NCBI RefSeq assembly: GCF_016894245.1
Contig: NZ_CP069792.1
Span: 992,001-1,056,000 of the forward strand
Reading direction: 5' to 3'
Length of the DNA stretch: 64,000 nt
Source of the DNA: Corynebacterium kroppenstedtii
Lineage (GTDB): Bacteria; Actinomycetota; Actinomycetes; Mycobacteriales; Mycobacteriaceae
This document shows, piece after piece, positions 46,975 to 55,223 of the stretch. Position numbers and translations under genes: made by a program. Below the pieces are notes generated by a model. The model did no database searches. It saw only the letters and a list, made by a program, of their open reading frames with translations, and was not told the origin of the DNA. The first letter of the stretch is position 1, and each line of letters begins with the position of its first letter.

Positions 46975-47688
46975 ATGACGTCCCGACTCGAAGTTCAGGA
47001 ACCCGACCAGCACGCAACGTACGTCGCCACCCCGATCCCGGGAGTGTTCATCTTTTATCCCACTGTTCACGTTGATCAGAGGGGTAGTTTCCACGAGTGG
47101 TACAAGGCGGATGATTTCGCCGAGGCCCTCGGCTACCCGTTCTTCCCGGAGCAGGCGAATATGAGTGTGTCGGCCCGCGGCGTCGTGCGCGGCATCCACC
47201 TGGCCGAGGTCCCACCGGGTCAGGCGAAGATGGTGACCTGTCCCGCGGGGGCACTCAGCGACATCATTGTGGACCTGCGCAAGGGTTCCAGCACTTATGG
47301 CAAGCACATCGTCGTCCCGCTCAACCAGGACAATCACGCCGTGGTGTATCTCCCCGTAGGCATCGGGCACGGGTTTGTCGCGCACGAGGACGATACGGTC
47401 GCCACGTATCTGACTAGCACCGCGTACGATCCCTCGCGCGAGTTCGGGGTGCGGATAACGGATCCCGCCCTTGGCATTGATTGCCAGTCGCTTCTCAACT
47501 CCGACGAGTCCTCAGAGCAGAACTCCGCCACAGTCGACCCGATTTTTTCAGAGAAGGATCGCGTCGCTCCTCTGCTTGCCGACGTTGACGACCGGCTTCC
47601 CACCTGGGAGGACTGTAAACATTTCGAGGACGAATTACGTAACGGGTGGGCATTAGCGAACAGCGAAGCCGGCGTCGACACGGAGTAA
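46975..47688 (+). CDS. rmlC: dTDP-4-dehydrorhamnose 3,5-epimerase-like protein
   Basis: Cupin enzyme of dTDP-rhamnose synthesis. The 237-residue protein has YPTVHVDQRGSFHEWYK, RGVVRGIHLAEVPPGQAKMV with the catalytic-site histidine, SDIIVDLRKGSSTYGKH and YLPVGIGHGFVAHEDD. TAGGCT (46962-46967) lies seven bases before ATG 46975 (leaderless style). rmlA and rmlD are not in the window; in other corynebacteria RmlC and RmlD are fused, which is not so here: the protein ends after the epimerase with a 40-residue acidic tail. Confidence 0.9.
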   Translation: MTSRLEVQEPDQHATYVATPIPGVFIFYPTVHVDQRGSFHEWYKADDFAEALGYPFFPEQANMSVSARGVVRGIHLAEVPPGQAKMVTCPAGALSDIIVDLRKGSSTYGKHIVVPLNQDNHAVVYLPVGIGHGFVAHEDDTVATYLTSTAYDPSREFGVRITDPALGIDCQSLLNSDESSEQNSATVDPIFSEKDRVAPLLADVDDRLPTWEDCKHFEDELRNGWALANSEAGVDTE

Positions 47689-47783
47689 AACGACGTTTAA
47701 TTGCCGACGGTAACCGCGCGATGAATAACGTCGAGTCGAGTCTAGTTGACCTCGCGCCGGGCTGAACCGCTAGTCTGGCATAC

Positions 47784-48092
47784 GTGAATGAGGACACGAC
47801 GCAGCCAACCGAGAAACCGACCCGCCCGTGGAAGGATATTCTGCTGTATGGGCTGGCCCGGCTGTTATTGTTCTTCGTCTTAACGGTGGTGATAGCGTAC
47901 GGCGCTTACCTGGTGGGAGCGCCGATGCCTCTCATGATTAGCGCCCTTCTGGCTTTGATTGTGGCGCTGCCGCTGTCCATGTTTTTGTTCAAAGGGCTGC
48001 GTAGGCGTGTGACAACAGAAATGGCCACGTGGAATGAACAACGCCGCGCCCACAAGGAATACATCAAGAGCCAGTTAGAAGACCGGGAATAG
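47784..48092 (+). CDS. DUF4229 small membrane protein
   Basis: A 102-residue protein: charged N-terminus (PTRPWKDILLYGLARL), two helices (LLFFVLTVVIAYGAYLV and PLMISALLALIVALPLSMFLF) and a basic helical tail with KGLRRRVTTEMATWNEQRRAHK, the DUF4229 pattern of actinobacteria. The GTG start follows TAGTCT by six bases (leaderless style). It converges on menA. Function unknown. Confidence 0.8.
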   Translation: MNEDTTQPTEKPTRPWKDILLYGLARLLLFFVLTVVIAYGAYLVGAPMPLMISALLALIVALPLSMFLFKGLRRRVTTEMATWNEQRRAHKEYIKSQLEDRE

Positions 48093-48104
48093 GAATTAAC
48101 GCAT

Positions 48105-49082
48105 CTACCCCAACCAGAGCGCGAGTGTGGTGGCAAGGGCCCACACCACCATGGCGCGCCCGGTCATTCCCAGCACAGGAATGAGGCCTTTCCCCTCTGC
48201 GTGAGAAACAATCGGCCGCGCAGCCAGGCCTAGAATCGGTGCTGCTACCAGCCCAATCAGGGCCCAAGGTGTAGCAATAAAGGCCAGCAGTACCGACGCC
48301 ACAACAGGCATGGCCGCGAGTATGCACCACAGGGTTCGGCTCCCTCGGTCTCCTAGTCGCACGGCGAGGGTAATCTTGCCCGTGGCCTCGTCGCTGGGTA
48401 TGTCGCGTAGGTTATTTGCCAGGTTCACCGCCGCAGAGACCGAGCCGATGGCGACCGCAATTGCTAGTCCTGCCCAGGTAACGTGATCGGCTTGTGTGTA
48501 TTGCGTACCTAATACGGCGACCAGCCCGAAGAAGACGAAGACGGCCACTTCGCCCAATCCCCGGTAGCCGTAGGGGTGTTTGCCGCCGGTGTAGAACCAT
48601 GCGGCCACGACGCAGGCAGCGCCTACCAGGATCAGCCACCAGTGCCCACTGATTGCACATAACACCAGGCCAGCCAGGCCCGCAATGCCGAACGCCACAA
48701 AAGCTGCGTGCTTGACGCCATAGGGCTGCACCAGCCCCGATGCGGTCAACCGGAATGGCCCGGAGCGGTCGTCGTCGGTACCCCGGATCCCGTCCGAGTA
48801 GTCATTGGCATAATTCACCCCAATAACCAGGAACCAGCCAACGATCGCCGCAAGGATCGCTCGTATTATCGACGCTTGCCCCGTGAGCGCTGCGGCCCCC
48901 GTGCCTGCGATGACGGGGGCAAAGCCGTTGGCCCAGGTGTGCGGGCGAGCGGCCTCGAGCCAATCATGGGCGGTCACAGTGCGTGGAGGGGTACGTCGTG
49001 ACGATGAGTGGCCGTCGAACTCGGGGCCGTTATTGGAGGGCGATGAGTCCGGTGTGCTGGGCTGGTCAGGAGTGTGGGGCAT
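48105..49082 (-). CDS. menA: 1,4-dihydroxy-2-naphthoate polyprenyltransferase
   Basis: Membrane prenyltransferase that joins the polyprenyl chain to dihydroxynaphthoate, giving demethylmenaquinone. The 325-residue protein has about eight helices and the two Asp-rich motifs NYANDYSDGIRGTDDDR and NLRDIPSDEATGKITLAVRLGDR. The N-terminal 45 residues are hydrophilic. ATG 49082 is preceded by CACAATAGAACC, as is the DUF445 start. Divergent from the glycosyltransferase gene. Confidence 0.94.
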   Translation of the reverse strand: MPHTPDQPSTPDSSPSNNGPEFDGHSSSRRTPPRTVTAHDWLEAARPHTWANGFAPVIAGTGAAALTGQASIIRAILAAIVGWFLVIGVNYANDYSDGIRGTDDDRSGPFRLTASGLVQPYGVKHAAFVAFGIAGLAGLVLCAISGHWWLILVGAACVVAAWFYTGGKHPYGYRGLGEVAVFVFFGLVAVLGTQYTQADHVTWAGLAIAVAIGSVSAAVNLANNLRDIPSDEATGKITLAVRLGDRGSRTLWCILAAMPVVASVLLAFIATPWALIGLVAAPILGLAARPIVSHAEGKGLIPVLGMTGRAMVVWALATTLALWLG

Positions 49083-49178
49083 GGTTCTATTGTGACGCAT
49101 CGCGGGCTTGAGGAGGAGAGCCGGGTAGGCTCGTGTGTCGGGAATTTTTCGTTTCATACCGCCATGGAAGGATTATGC

Positions 49179-50090
49179 GTGCAGCAGGTCATTTATTTTT
49201 TAGGCCAAGTGGTCAGTTTTTTCCTGACGCTCGCCCGGCTGATTCCGCTGCGCGTTCACAATGAGTTCGACGGTAAGCTGATTCCGCAATCCGGCCCGGT
49301 GACCATTTCGGTGACCACCCACGGCCCGCGGTTGAATAAAGTGTGGTACACCCTGGAGTCGCTGGCTCGTGGGACAGTGTCGGCCCCCATTGTGTTGTGG
49401 CTTGATAAGGAAGACTACGAGCGGCCGTTGCCGGAGCGGCTCCAGCGGCTGGTGGACCGCGGCCTGCAGATTCGCTGTTCAGATGGCAGCTTTGGACCTC
49501 ACACGAAATATTGGCCGGTGTTCCGCGAGCGAGTGACGTCGGCACGCGACTCGGCGGCGTCGGATTCGGCCAGCCAGGATTTACTGTCGTTGCGGGTCGC
49601 CACGGCCGATGATGACATTATTTATCCGGAATGGTGGCTGGAGCGTCTGCTGGAGTGCGCGGATGTGAGCCCGCATGATGTGATCGCCTACCGGGCCCAC
49701 CGGGTGTGTGTGAAGAAGGGGGCTTTGGCACCTTATGCGCGCTGGCCTGCGGTGAAGACGTGCAGGGCATCGATTGCGAATATGGCGACGGGCGTGTCGG
49801 GGGTTTTGTATCCGTTGCCGTTTATGGAGTTCGTGGTGGATCAGGGCGATTCTTTCCGACGCCTCGCTCCCAAGGCCGACGATATTTGGCTCCACGCGTG
49901 CGCGGTGCGGTCGGGCACAAAAGTCAGGCAAGTTTTCGGTCAACAGCGAAATTTCGCGGTTGTCCCGACGACGCAGTTCAACGCGGCTCTAGTCGTCCGC
50001 AATGTGTGGATGGGCGGCAATGATGTGCAGGCCAGCCGCGTGTACACCGATGACGACATCGCGGCCCTGAAGCAAGCTAGTGCATGTTAA
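49179..50090 (+). CDS. Predicted glycosyltransferase (GT-A-like)
   Basis: A 303-residue protein with an N-terminal hydrophobic segment (FLGQVVSFFLTLARLIPL), then VTISVTTHGPRLNKVWYTLESLARG, PIVLWLDKEDYERPLP, and a DxD-like ATADDDIIYPEWWLERLLE, typical of GT-A nucleotide-sugar transferases. Similar proteins are annotated as glycosyltransferases in actinobacteria; acceptor and sugar are unknown. GTG 49179 is preferred: GAAGGA is six bases upstream. Probably acts at the inner membrane face. Confidence 0.7.
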   Translation: MQQVIYFLGQVVSFFLTLARLIPLRVHNEFDGKLIPQSGPVTISVTTHGPRLNKVWYTLESLARGTVSAPIVLWLDKEDYERPLPERLQRLVDRGLQIRCSDGSFGPHTKYWPVFRERVTSARDSAASDSASQDLLSLRVATADDDIIYPEWWLERLLECADVSPHDVIAYRAHRVCVKKGALAPYARWPAVKTCRASIANMATGVSGVLYPLPFMEFVVDQGDSFRRLAPKADDIWLHACAVRSGTKVRQVFGQQRNFAVVPTTQFNAALVVRNVWMGGNDVQASRVYTDDDIAALKQASAC

Positions 50091-50094
50091 CGAG

Positions 50095-51363
50095 TTAGTG
50101 TTGCGCGGCACTGAGTATCTGCCGCAGTGCGTGGCGGTCGGTTTTACCTGGTCCGCGCAGTGGAATCTGCCTAACTACCGCAGTTGAGGTGGGTAAGGCA
50201 TATGAGGGAAGGTTGAGCTGCCCTCTAATTTGTCGCGTTTCTTCGCGGTCGAGGAAGTACGGAGAGGTGGCGTGCGGTTGTTCGATCACTAGGCACACGC
50301 TTTCTCCCCATTCCGCCGAGGGGATTCCCAGTACAGCGCAATCGCTATAACCCGCCCGCCGAGCTGCGGATTCGACGATTTCCGGCAGGACTTTCAGACC
50401 TCCCGTATTGATGGCCTGGTCGTACCGTCCCAGAATCTCTAGCTTTTCATTGTGGATAGTTCCGATGTCATCCGTCACAAACCAGCCATCGACAAAAGGA
50501 TTGGCGTTCCCCACGTGCTCCCCCGACGGTGCAACGTGAGTCGATGATCCGAAAAGGTCTTCAGCGTTGCGGTATCCTGCAGCCAAGGTCGGCCCGCCGA
50601 GAAGTACGCGGCCCTCGCCGGAAGGCCCGAGAGGCTGGATTTTTACTGACGTACCTGGCAGGGGTTTTCCGTCGTACACCATCCCACCGGCGGTTTCTGA
50701 GGATCCGTAGGTGGTGATTATCGTCCACCCCACATTTGCGCACGCTCGACGCAGCGCAGGGCTTAGCGGTGCGCCGCCGACGAGGATGCCGTCCAATCGC
50801 CCGACCGCCTCACTAATCGTTGACGGGGAGTAGCTACCTGTGTCCCGCTTAGGTTTGAGTGCCTGGATTAGCCGTCTGACCTGGGTCGGAACCAGGGAGC
50901 AGTATCGTCGTGGCCCGGTCATATGATGTATCGCGTCGACAAACGCCGCTGGTGTAAACGGCTGGGCGACGTCCATGAGCACTGGTTCATAGCCCGCTGC
51001 TAAGGATCGTAAGAGGACTTGTAGCCCGGCGACGTGGTCGGGGGGTAGGGCGAGTAGCCATTGTCCAGGGCCGCCGAGGACTTTTTCGGTTGCCGACGCC
51101 GACGCCGCGAGCGCGGCTGCGCTGAGCTGAGCTCCTTTGGGAACCCCGGTTGATCCTGATGTGGACAGGATGACTGCGATGGTGGCGTCGATAGGTGCGC
51201 CAGCTCGCATGACGTCGTGGAGGAGCGTGGCCCGATGTGGGTCATTCGCTGGGAGGGGAAGGAGTGAAGCTTCACCGCGTAAAGCTTGTTCTAGCTGGGG
51301 ATATAGCTCGGCAACTGTGGTGTTTGTTGGGATGGGTAGTGGTACCAGTGGCCGAGTGTTCAC
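50095..51363 (-). CDS. menE: o-Succinylbenzoate-CoA ligase
   Basis: ANL-family ligase that activates o-succinylbenzoate for MenB. The 422-residue protein has the P-loop AVILSTSGSTGVPKGAQLS, YGSSETAGGMVYDG, DGWFVTDDIG, the hinge ILGRYDQAINTGGLKVLPEIVES and the catalytic lysine in PLRGPGKTDRHALR. GTG start preceded by TACACT eight bases upstream. The N-terminal half is short, as in other actinobacterial MenE proteins. Confidence 0.93.
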   Translation of the reverse strand: MNTRPLVPLPIPTNTTVAELYPQLEQALRGEASLLPLPANDPHRATLLHDVMRAGAPIDATIAVILSTSGSTGVPKGAQLSAAALAASASATEKVLGGPGQWLLALPPDHVAGLQVLLRSLAAGYEPVLMDVAQPFTPAAFVDAIHHMTGPRRYCSLVPTQVRRLIQALKPKRDTGSYSPSTISEAVGRLDGILVGGAPLSPALRRACANVGWTIITTYGSSETAGGMVYDGKPLPGTSVKIQPLGPSGEGRVLLGGPTLAAGYRNAEDLFGSSTHVAPSGEHVGNANPFVDGWFVTDDIGTIHNEKLEILGRYDQAINTGGLKVLPEIVESAARRAGYSDCAVLGIPSAEWGESVCLVIEQPHATSPYFLDREETRQIRGQLNLPSYALPTSTAVVRQIPLRGPGKTDRHALRQILSAAQH

Positions 51364-51432
51364 GGTGAGGAAGTGTAGTGAAGGGCATAAGAAGACCCAG
51401 CCACCGGGGTGAGCCAGTGGCTGGGTGAAGTG

Positions 51433-51738
51433 TTAGTCGGCGATGAAACCGAGGCTATCAAGCGTTACGAAGATGGTATGGATCTCTTCGCGTGATGCTT
51501 TGCGCTGGTGAACAGCGTAGAAAGCCTGCGCTGCATCTGCAGCCGTTGATGGAATGTGCCCTTCGGTGACGAGGAGATTGACCACGTCGGCGGTCTTCGT
51601 CTTGGTAACGGGCTCAGCAAGTGCAACCGCTGAACGGCCGTTATGCTCCGAATGTGCACGGCCAACGACGTCCACAGGGGTGAATTGTTGGTCGCTAATG
51701 CGAAGCCAGTTGATGAAACGCATGATGCTGCTTGCCAT
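51433..51738 (-). CDS. DUF3349 family protein (first copy)
   Basis: A 101-residue protein: SIMRFINWLRISDQQFTPVDVV, a middle TADVVNLLVTEG, then QRKASREEIHTIFVTLDSLGF. The FIxWLR start and repeated short helices are those of DUF3349 (M. tuberculosis Rv0543c), found near pitA and men genes. AAGGAGGGG precedes the ATG. It lies 70 bases upstream of menE on the same strand. Function unknown. Confidence 0.8.
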   Translation of the reverse strand: MASSIMRFINWLRISDQQFTPVDVVGRAHSEHNGRSAVALAEPVTKTKTADVVNLLVTEGHIPSTAADAAQAFYAVHQRKASREEIHTIFVTLDSLGFIAD

Positions 51739-52131
51739 TTTTCTTCCCCTCCTTTATGGGGTCGTATGCGGGTTCCCAAAGTGTGGTACGCGAGCCTCTT
51801 TATCCGGCGTTACCGGCCCAAATGCTTCTTGGTGGCGTCCGCTTAAACCGTCGCTTGAAGGTATCAAGTGAAGCTGTCAGCTAAGACTTCCGGTTGGAAC
51901 TGTCGGGTGAAGGTGCCCTACGTCTGAAATTAGATAAAATGCACACTAGTTGAAATTGTTGGGGTAGTCAAGCATTGACTACACCCTCAAATTTCCTAGG
52001 AAAATCCTGTCACTGTGATAGGCAAAAATGACTTTCCAGCGCCTCCACCTGTGGGGTGAGCCGAGTTTCCGTCTCGTAGGCATCGTGTCGTAGGTAATGA
52101 GCCTCAGGCACCGGGTCTGGGGAATCTGCCC
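51739..52131. promoter_or_regulatory. Intergenic region between two DUF3349 genes
   Basis: 393 bases with no gene. It contains a long inverted repeat (51953-51993): TAGTCAA-GCA-TTGACTA extended on both sides by GGGG/CACCC and AAATT/AAATTT. It could be a terminator for the pitA operon (minus strand) or an operator for the first DUF3349 gene. An AT-rich stretch at 51925-51950 (GAAATTAGATAAAATG) may hold a promoter. Confidence 0.55.
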
Positions 52132-52569
52132 CTAAGCACCAGCGACGTCAAAGCCTCCATCACGAAGTTTTGTCCTTACTCGAACAAGATCATCCTCGGT
52201 CGGCGTTTGGGACATCGTCGTCTCAATGTACCGATTAATTTCCTGCTCGGTTATAGGTTCTCCCTGGTCACGGTGAACATCCTGCTTAGCGACGATGGTC
52301 GCAGCTATTCGGTCGATATCCTCTTCTCTCAGATCTTGTTTGAGGACATACATGATTGCACCGGCGTCACCGTCGGGCACAGCTGCTGGATATCCAATGC
52401 GTAACCATTCAATGAAACGTAGTAACCAGTTTTTATGTTCCAGCTCTCGTTGTTCGTCGATGGCCCGTTGGGTTGCCTCTGAAAACGTCCCAGACGCAGC
52501 CGGTTCGTTGTTGGTGGTGGATCTTCGGTTCGGGGTGGATTCTGAGGTGGGGTGTGAACCAGTGCTCAT
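52132..52569 (-). CDS. DUF3349 family protein (second copy)
   Basis: A 145-residue protein with a hydrophilic N-terminal 40 residues and the DUF3349 core WLLRFIEWLRIGYPAAVPDGDAG, LKQDLREEDIDRIAATIV, PITEQEINRYIETT. AAAGGA precedes the ATG. It is the third gene of the pitA operon. Two DUF3349 genes in this small region suggest a shared job with the phosphate transporter. Function unknown. Confidence 0.82.
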   Translation of the reverse strand: MSTGSHPTSESTPNRRSTTNNEPAASGTFSEATQRAIDEQRELEHKNWLLRFIEWLRIGYPAAVPDGDAGAIMYVLKQDLREEDIDRIAATIVAKQDVHRDQGEPITEQEINRYIETTMSQTPTEDDLVRVRTKLRDGGFDVAGA

Positions 52570-52581
52570 CTCTAGGGTCCT

Positions 52582-52848
52582 TTAGTGTCCGCCGGACGTG
52601 CCGTAAATGTTGATACCTGTGTAGTGAGCGATCGTTGCGTTGGTGATCCATAGGACGCCAGCGATGATGACTGCCAGGCATAGCGCGTAGATCACCCAAG
52701 CCAAAATGTGGCTTATTCCCTTACTGTGTTGTCCTTCAGCAGAGCCGGCAGCATCGAGGCGAACACCGAGGGAGAACAGTGTGGGGAGCCCGGCTCCTAA
52801 AACCAGTGCGACAACGAGAACGGTGAGGAGTGAATGGAGGGTAGACAT
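52582..52848 (-). CDS. Small membrane protein in the pitA operon
   Basis: An 88-residue protein with two helices (LLTVLVVALVLGAGLPTLFSLGV and HILAWVIYALCLAVIIAGVLWI) and a short loop. Its ATG overlaps the pitA stop by one base, so it is coupled to pitA. The position corresponds to M. tuberculosis Rv0544c. It may be an accessory subunit of the phosphate transporter (inference from coupling). Confidence 0.82.
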   Translation of the reverse strand: MSTLHSLLTVLVVALVLGAGLPTLFSLGVRLDAAGSAEGQHSKGISHILAWVIYALCLAVIIAGVLWITNATIAHYTGINIYGTSGGH

Positions 52849-54047
52849 TACCGAGCGACCTTTCGCTCTTCAGCGGGGATAACGGAGTTGGAGTCTTCAT
52901 CCCACTCTGCGTTGACATTGTGGGATGACACTTTGTTCTTTCGGGACTGCTGATAGATGTAGCCAGCCAAGGTCACCAGGATGGCGAAAGCTGCTATAAC
53001 GCCGATGAAGTCGGTGGTGGCTAGGCCGACAAGATGTGCCACCAACCATGTCAGGGCGCCGACGACAGCGGCACAGGGGAGAGTGATGACCCAGGCGGTC
53101 GCCATGCGGCCGGCCACTCCCCAGCGGACTTCAGCGCCACGACGTCCTAGGCCTGTACCCAGGATTGATCCGGTCGCGACGTGCGTCGTCGATAAGGCCA
53201 TGCCGGCGTGTGAGGAAGTAAGAATAATTGCAGCTGAAGAGGCTTCTGCCGCCATGCCCTGCGGAGAGTCGATTTCGACGAGCCCCTTGCCTAAGGTACG
53301 GATCACTCGCCAGCCACCGGTGTAGGTGCCCAAGGCGATGGCGGAGGCACATGCCGCGATGATCCATAGAGGCATGTGGGTGTCGGCATCGATTTCGCCG
53401 TACGCGACCAGGGCCAAGAAGATGACACCCATCGTTTTCTGAGCGTCACCAGTGCCGTGAGCAAGCGACACGAGCGAGGCTGTTGCGATCTGTCCGATGC
53501 GGAAGTGATTGTTCTTGTTGTGTTCCTCGACGCTATCGGTGATGCGGTAAATCAGCCAGGTGCCGCACGCGGACACCACGCCGGCGACGAAGGGCGCGGC
53601 CAATGCGGGGATGATGATCTTGCCGAGGATGTTTGCCCAGGCCACGCCACCGATTCCCAGGGAGACAAACGCGGCCCCGATCAGCCCGCCGAAAAGGGCG
53701 TGAGAGGAGCTGGAGGGGATCCCGAGCAGCCAGGTCAGCAGGTTCCATACGATTCCGCCGATAAGGCCTGCAAAGACGACAAGAAGAAGTTTGTGCGCGT
53801 CGGTATCGCTATCGAGGTTGAACTGATCGAGATTGACGATCCCTTTACCGACTGTTTTTGCCACCTCGACGGAGAGGAATGCGCCGATGAGGTTGAGAAT
53901 CGCTGACAATGTGACTGCTACTTTTGGTGTGAGAGCACCGGTGGCAATGGACGTCGCCATTGCATTTGCGGTGTCGTGAAAACCATTTGTGAAGTCGAAC
54001 GCGAGCGCGGTAGCGATCACTATGACGAGGATGATCAGTTCGGTCAC
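52848..54047 (-). CDS. pitA: Low-affinity inorganic phosphate transporter
   Basis: PiT-family symporter importing metal-phosphate. The 399-residue protein has the two family signature repeats: DFTNGFHDTANAMATSIATG at the N-terminus and ISLAHGTGDAQKTMGVIFL in the middle, with about ten helices. The C-terminal tail is acidic and hydrophilic. GTG start at 54047; GATACT is six bases upstream (leaderless style). Leads a three-gene minus-strand operon. A phosphate link with senX3-regX3 is likely but not shown. Confidence 0.95.
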   Translation of the reverse strand: MTELIILVIVIATALAFDFTNGFHDTANAMATSIATGALTPKVAVTLSAILNLIGAFLSVEVAKTVGKGIVNLDQFNLDSDTDAHKLLLVVFAGLIGGIVWNLLTWLLGIPSSSSHALFGGLIGAAFVSLGIGGVAWANILGKIIIPALAAPFVAGVVSACGTWLIYRITDSVEEHNKNNHFRIGQIATASLVSLAHGTGDAQKTMGVIFLALVAYGEIDADTHMPLWIIAACASAIALGTYTGGWRVIRTLGKGLVEIDSPQGMAAEASSAAIILTSSHAGMALSTTHVATGSILGTGLGRRGAEVRWGVAGRMATAWVITLPCAAVVGALTWLVAHLVGLATTDFIGVIAAFAILVTLAGYIYQQSRKNKVSSHNVNAEWDEDSNSVIPAEERKVAR

Positions 54048-54145
54048 AGCGAAAGTATCCTCCCCGGACTATGTAGCAGCCAAACTGTGGCGGCAGCGTT
54101 AAGATTCCGTTAACTTTCCGGGGGTAGCTAATGGGGGAGGTTCGG

Positions 54146-55123
54146 TCAGTAATAGTAAGGGAACTCGTCCCACCGCGGAGGTCGCTTCTCAAGGAAGGAG
54201 TTTCTCCCTTCCAGCGCTTCGTCGGTCATATAGGCCAATCGCGTGGCCTCTCCGGCGAACACTTGCTGCCCCATGAGGCCATCGTCGGCAAGATTGAAGG
54301 CAAACTTCAGCATCCGCTGTGCGGTCGGAGACTTGGAATTGATCGCGCGCGCCCACTCGATGGCAACATTCTCCAGCTCAGCGTGGTCGACGACCTCATT
54401 AACGGCGCCCATCCGGTGCATAGTCTCGGCATCGTAGGTCCGGCCGAGGAAGAAGATCTCGCGCGCAAACTTTTGCCCGACCTGCTGGGCCAGGTACGCA
54501 GAGCCGTAACCCGCGTCAAACGACCCCACGTCGGCGTCGGTCTGCTTGAATAACCCGTGCTCGCGCGAGGCTAACGTGAGATCACAGACTACGTGCAGGG
54601 AATGCCCGCCACCGGCCGCCCAACCATTGACCAGCGCGATAACAACCTTCGGCATCGTGCGTATCAGCCGCTGGACCTCAAGAATGTGGAGCCGCCCGCC
54701 CTCTGCTTGGGCACGAGCAGTATCGACGCCCGACGCGTCGGCGTGCTCGACATCAGAATTGTGCTCGGTGGCGTACTGGTACCCGGAGCGGCCGCGAATG
54801 CGCTGATCTCCGCCCGAGCAGAACGCCCACCCACCGTCCTTCGGCGACGGACCATTGCCCGTTAACAAAACAGTGCCGACGTCGGGACTGCGGCGCGCAT
54901 GGTCGAGCGCTTGGTACAACTCATCGACGGTATGGGGGCGGAAAGCATTGCGTACTTCTGGCCGATCGAAAGCGATCCGGACGATACCGTCGGCGCGCTC
55001 GGTTCCGACGTGGCGGTGATACGTGATGTCGGTGAGATCGGTGAATCCGGGAACTGGCTTCCATAGCTCGGGGTTGAACGGCTGGCCAGTATCGGAACGG
55101 TTGGCGGAGTGTTCATCTGACAT
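54146..55123 (-). CDS. menB: 1,4-dihydroxy-2-naphthoyl-CoA synthase
   Basis: Crotonase-fold enzyme that closes o-succinylbenzoyl-CoA to dihydroxynaphthoyl-CoA. The 325-residue protein has KDGGWAFCSGGDQRIRGRSGY (oxyanion hole), VVIALVNGWAAGGGHSLHVVCDLTLAS, QTDADVGSFDAGYGSAYLA and the C-terminal GRNSFLEKRPPRWDEFPYYY. ATG 55123 is preferred; TATCCT lies seven bases upstream. It overlaps nothing and is divergent from menC. Confidence 0.96.
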   Translation of the reverse strand: MSDEHSANRSDTGQPFNPELWKPVPGFTDLTDITYHRHVGTERADGIVRIAFDRPEVRNAFRPHTVDELYQALDHARRSPDVGTVLLTGNGPSPKDGGWAFCSGGDQRIRGRSGYQYATEHNSDVEHADASGVDTARAQAEGGRLHILEVQRLIRTMPKVVIALVNGWAAGGGHSLHVVCDLTLASREHGLFKQTDADVGSFDAGYGSAYLAQQVGQKFAREIFFLGRTYDAETMHRMGAVNEVVDHAELENVAIEWARAINSKSPTAQRMLKFAFNLADDGLMGQQVFAGEATRLAYMTDEALEGRNSFLEKRPPRWDEFPYYY

Positions 55124-55223
55124 ACCGATGAGGATACTGACAATCAGCACACGCGTGGCCATGGCGGCCCACGCGTCGCTATGGCGACGTGGTTATGTCC
55201 GGTTGGTGGTTAGGGTAGAAGTC

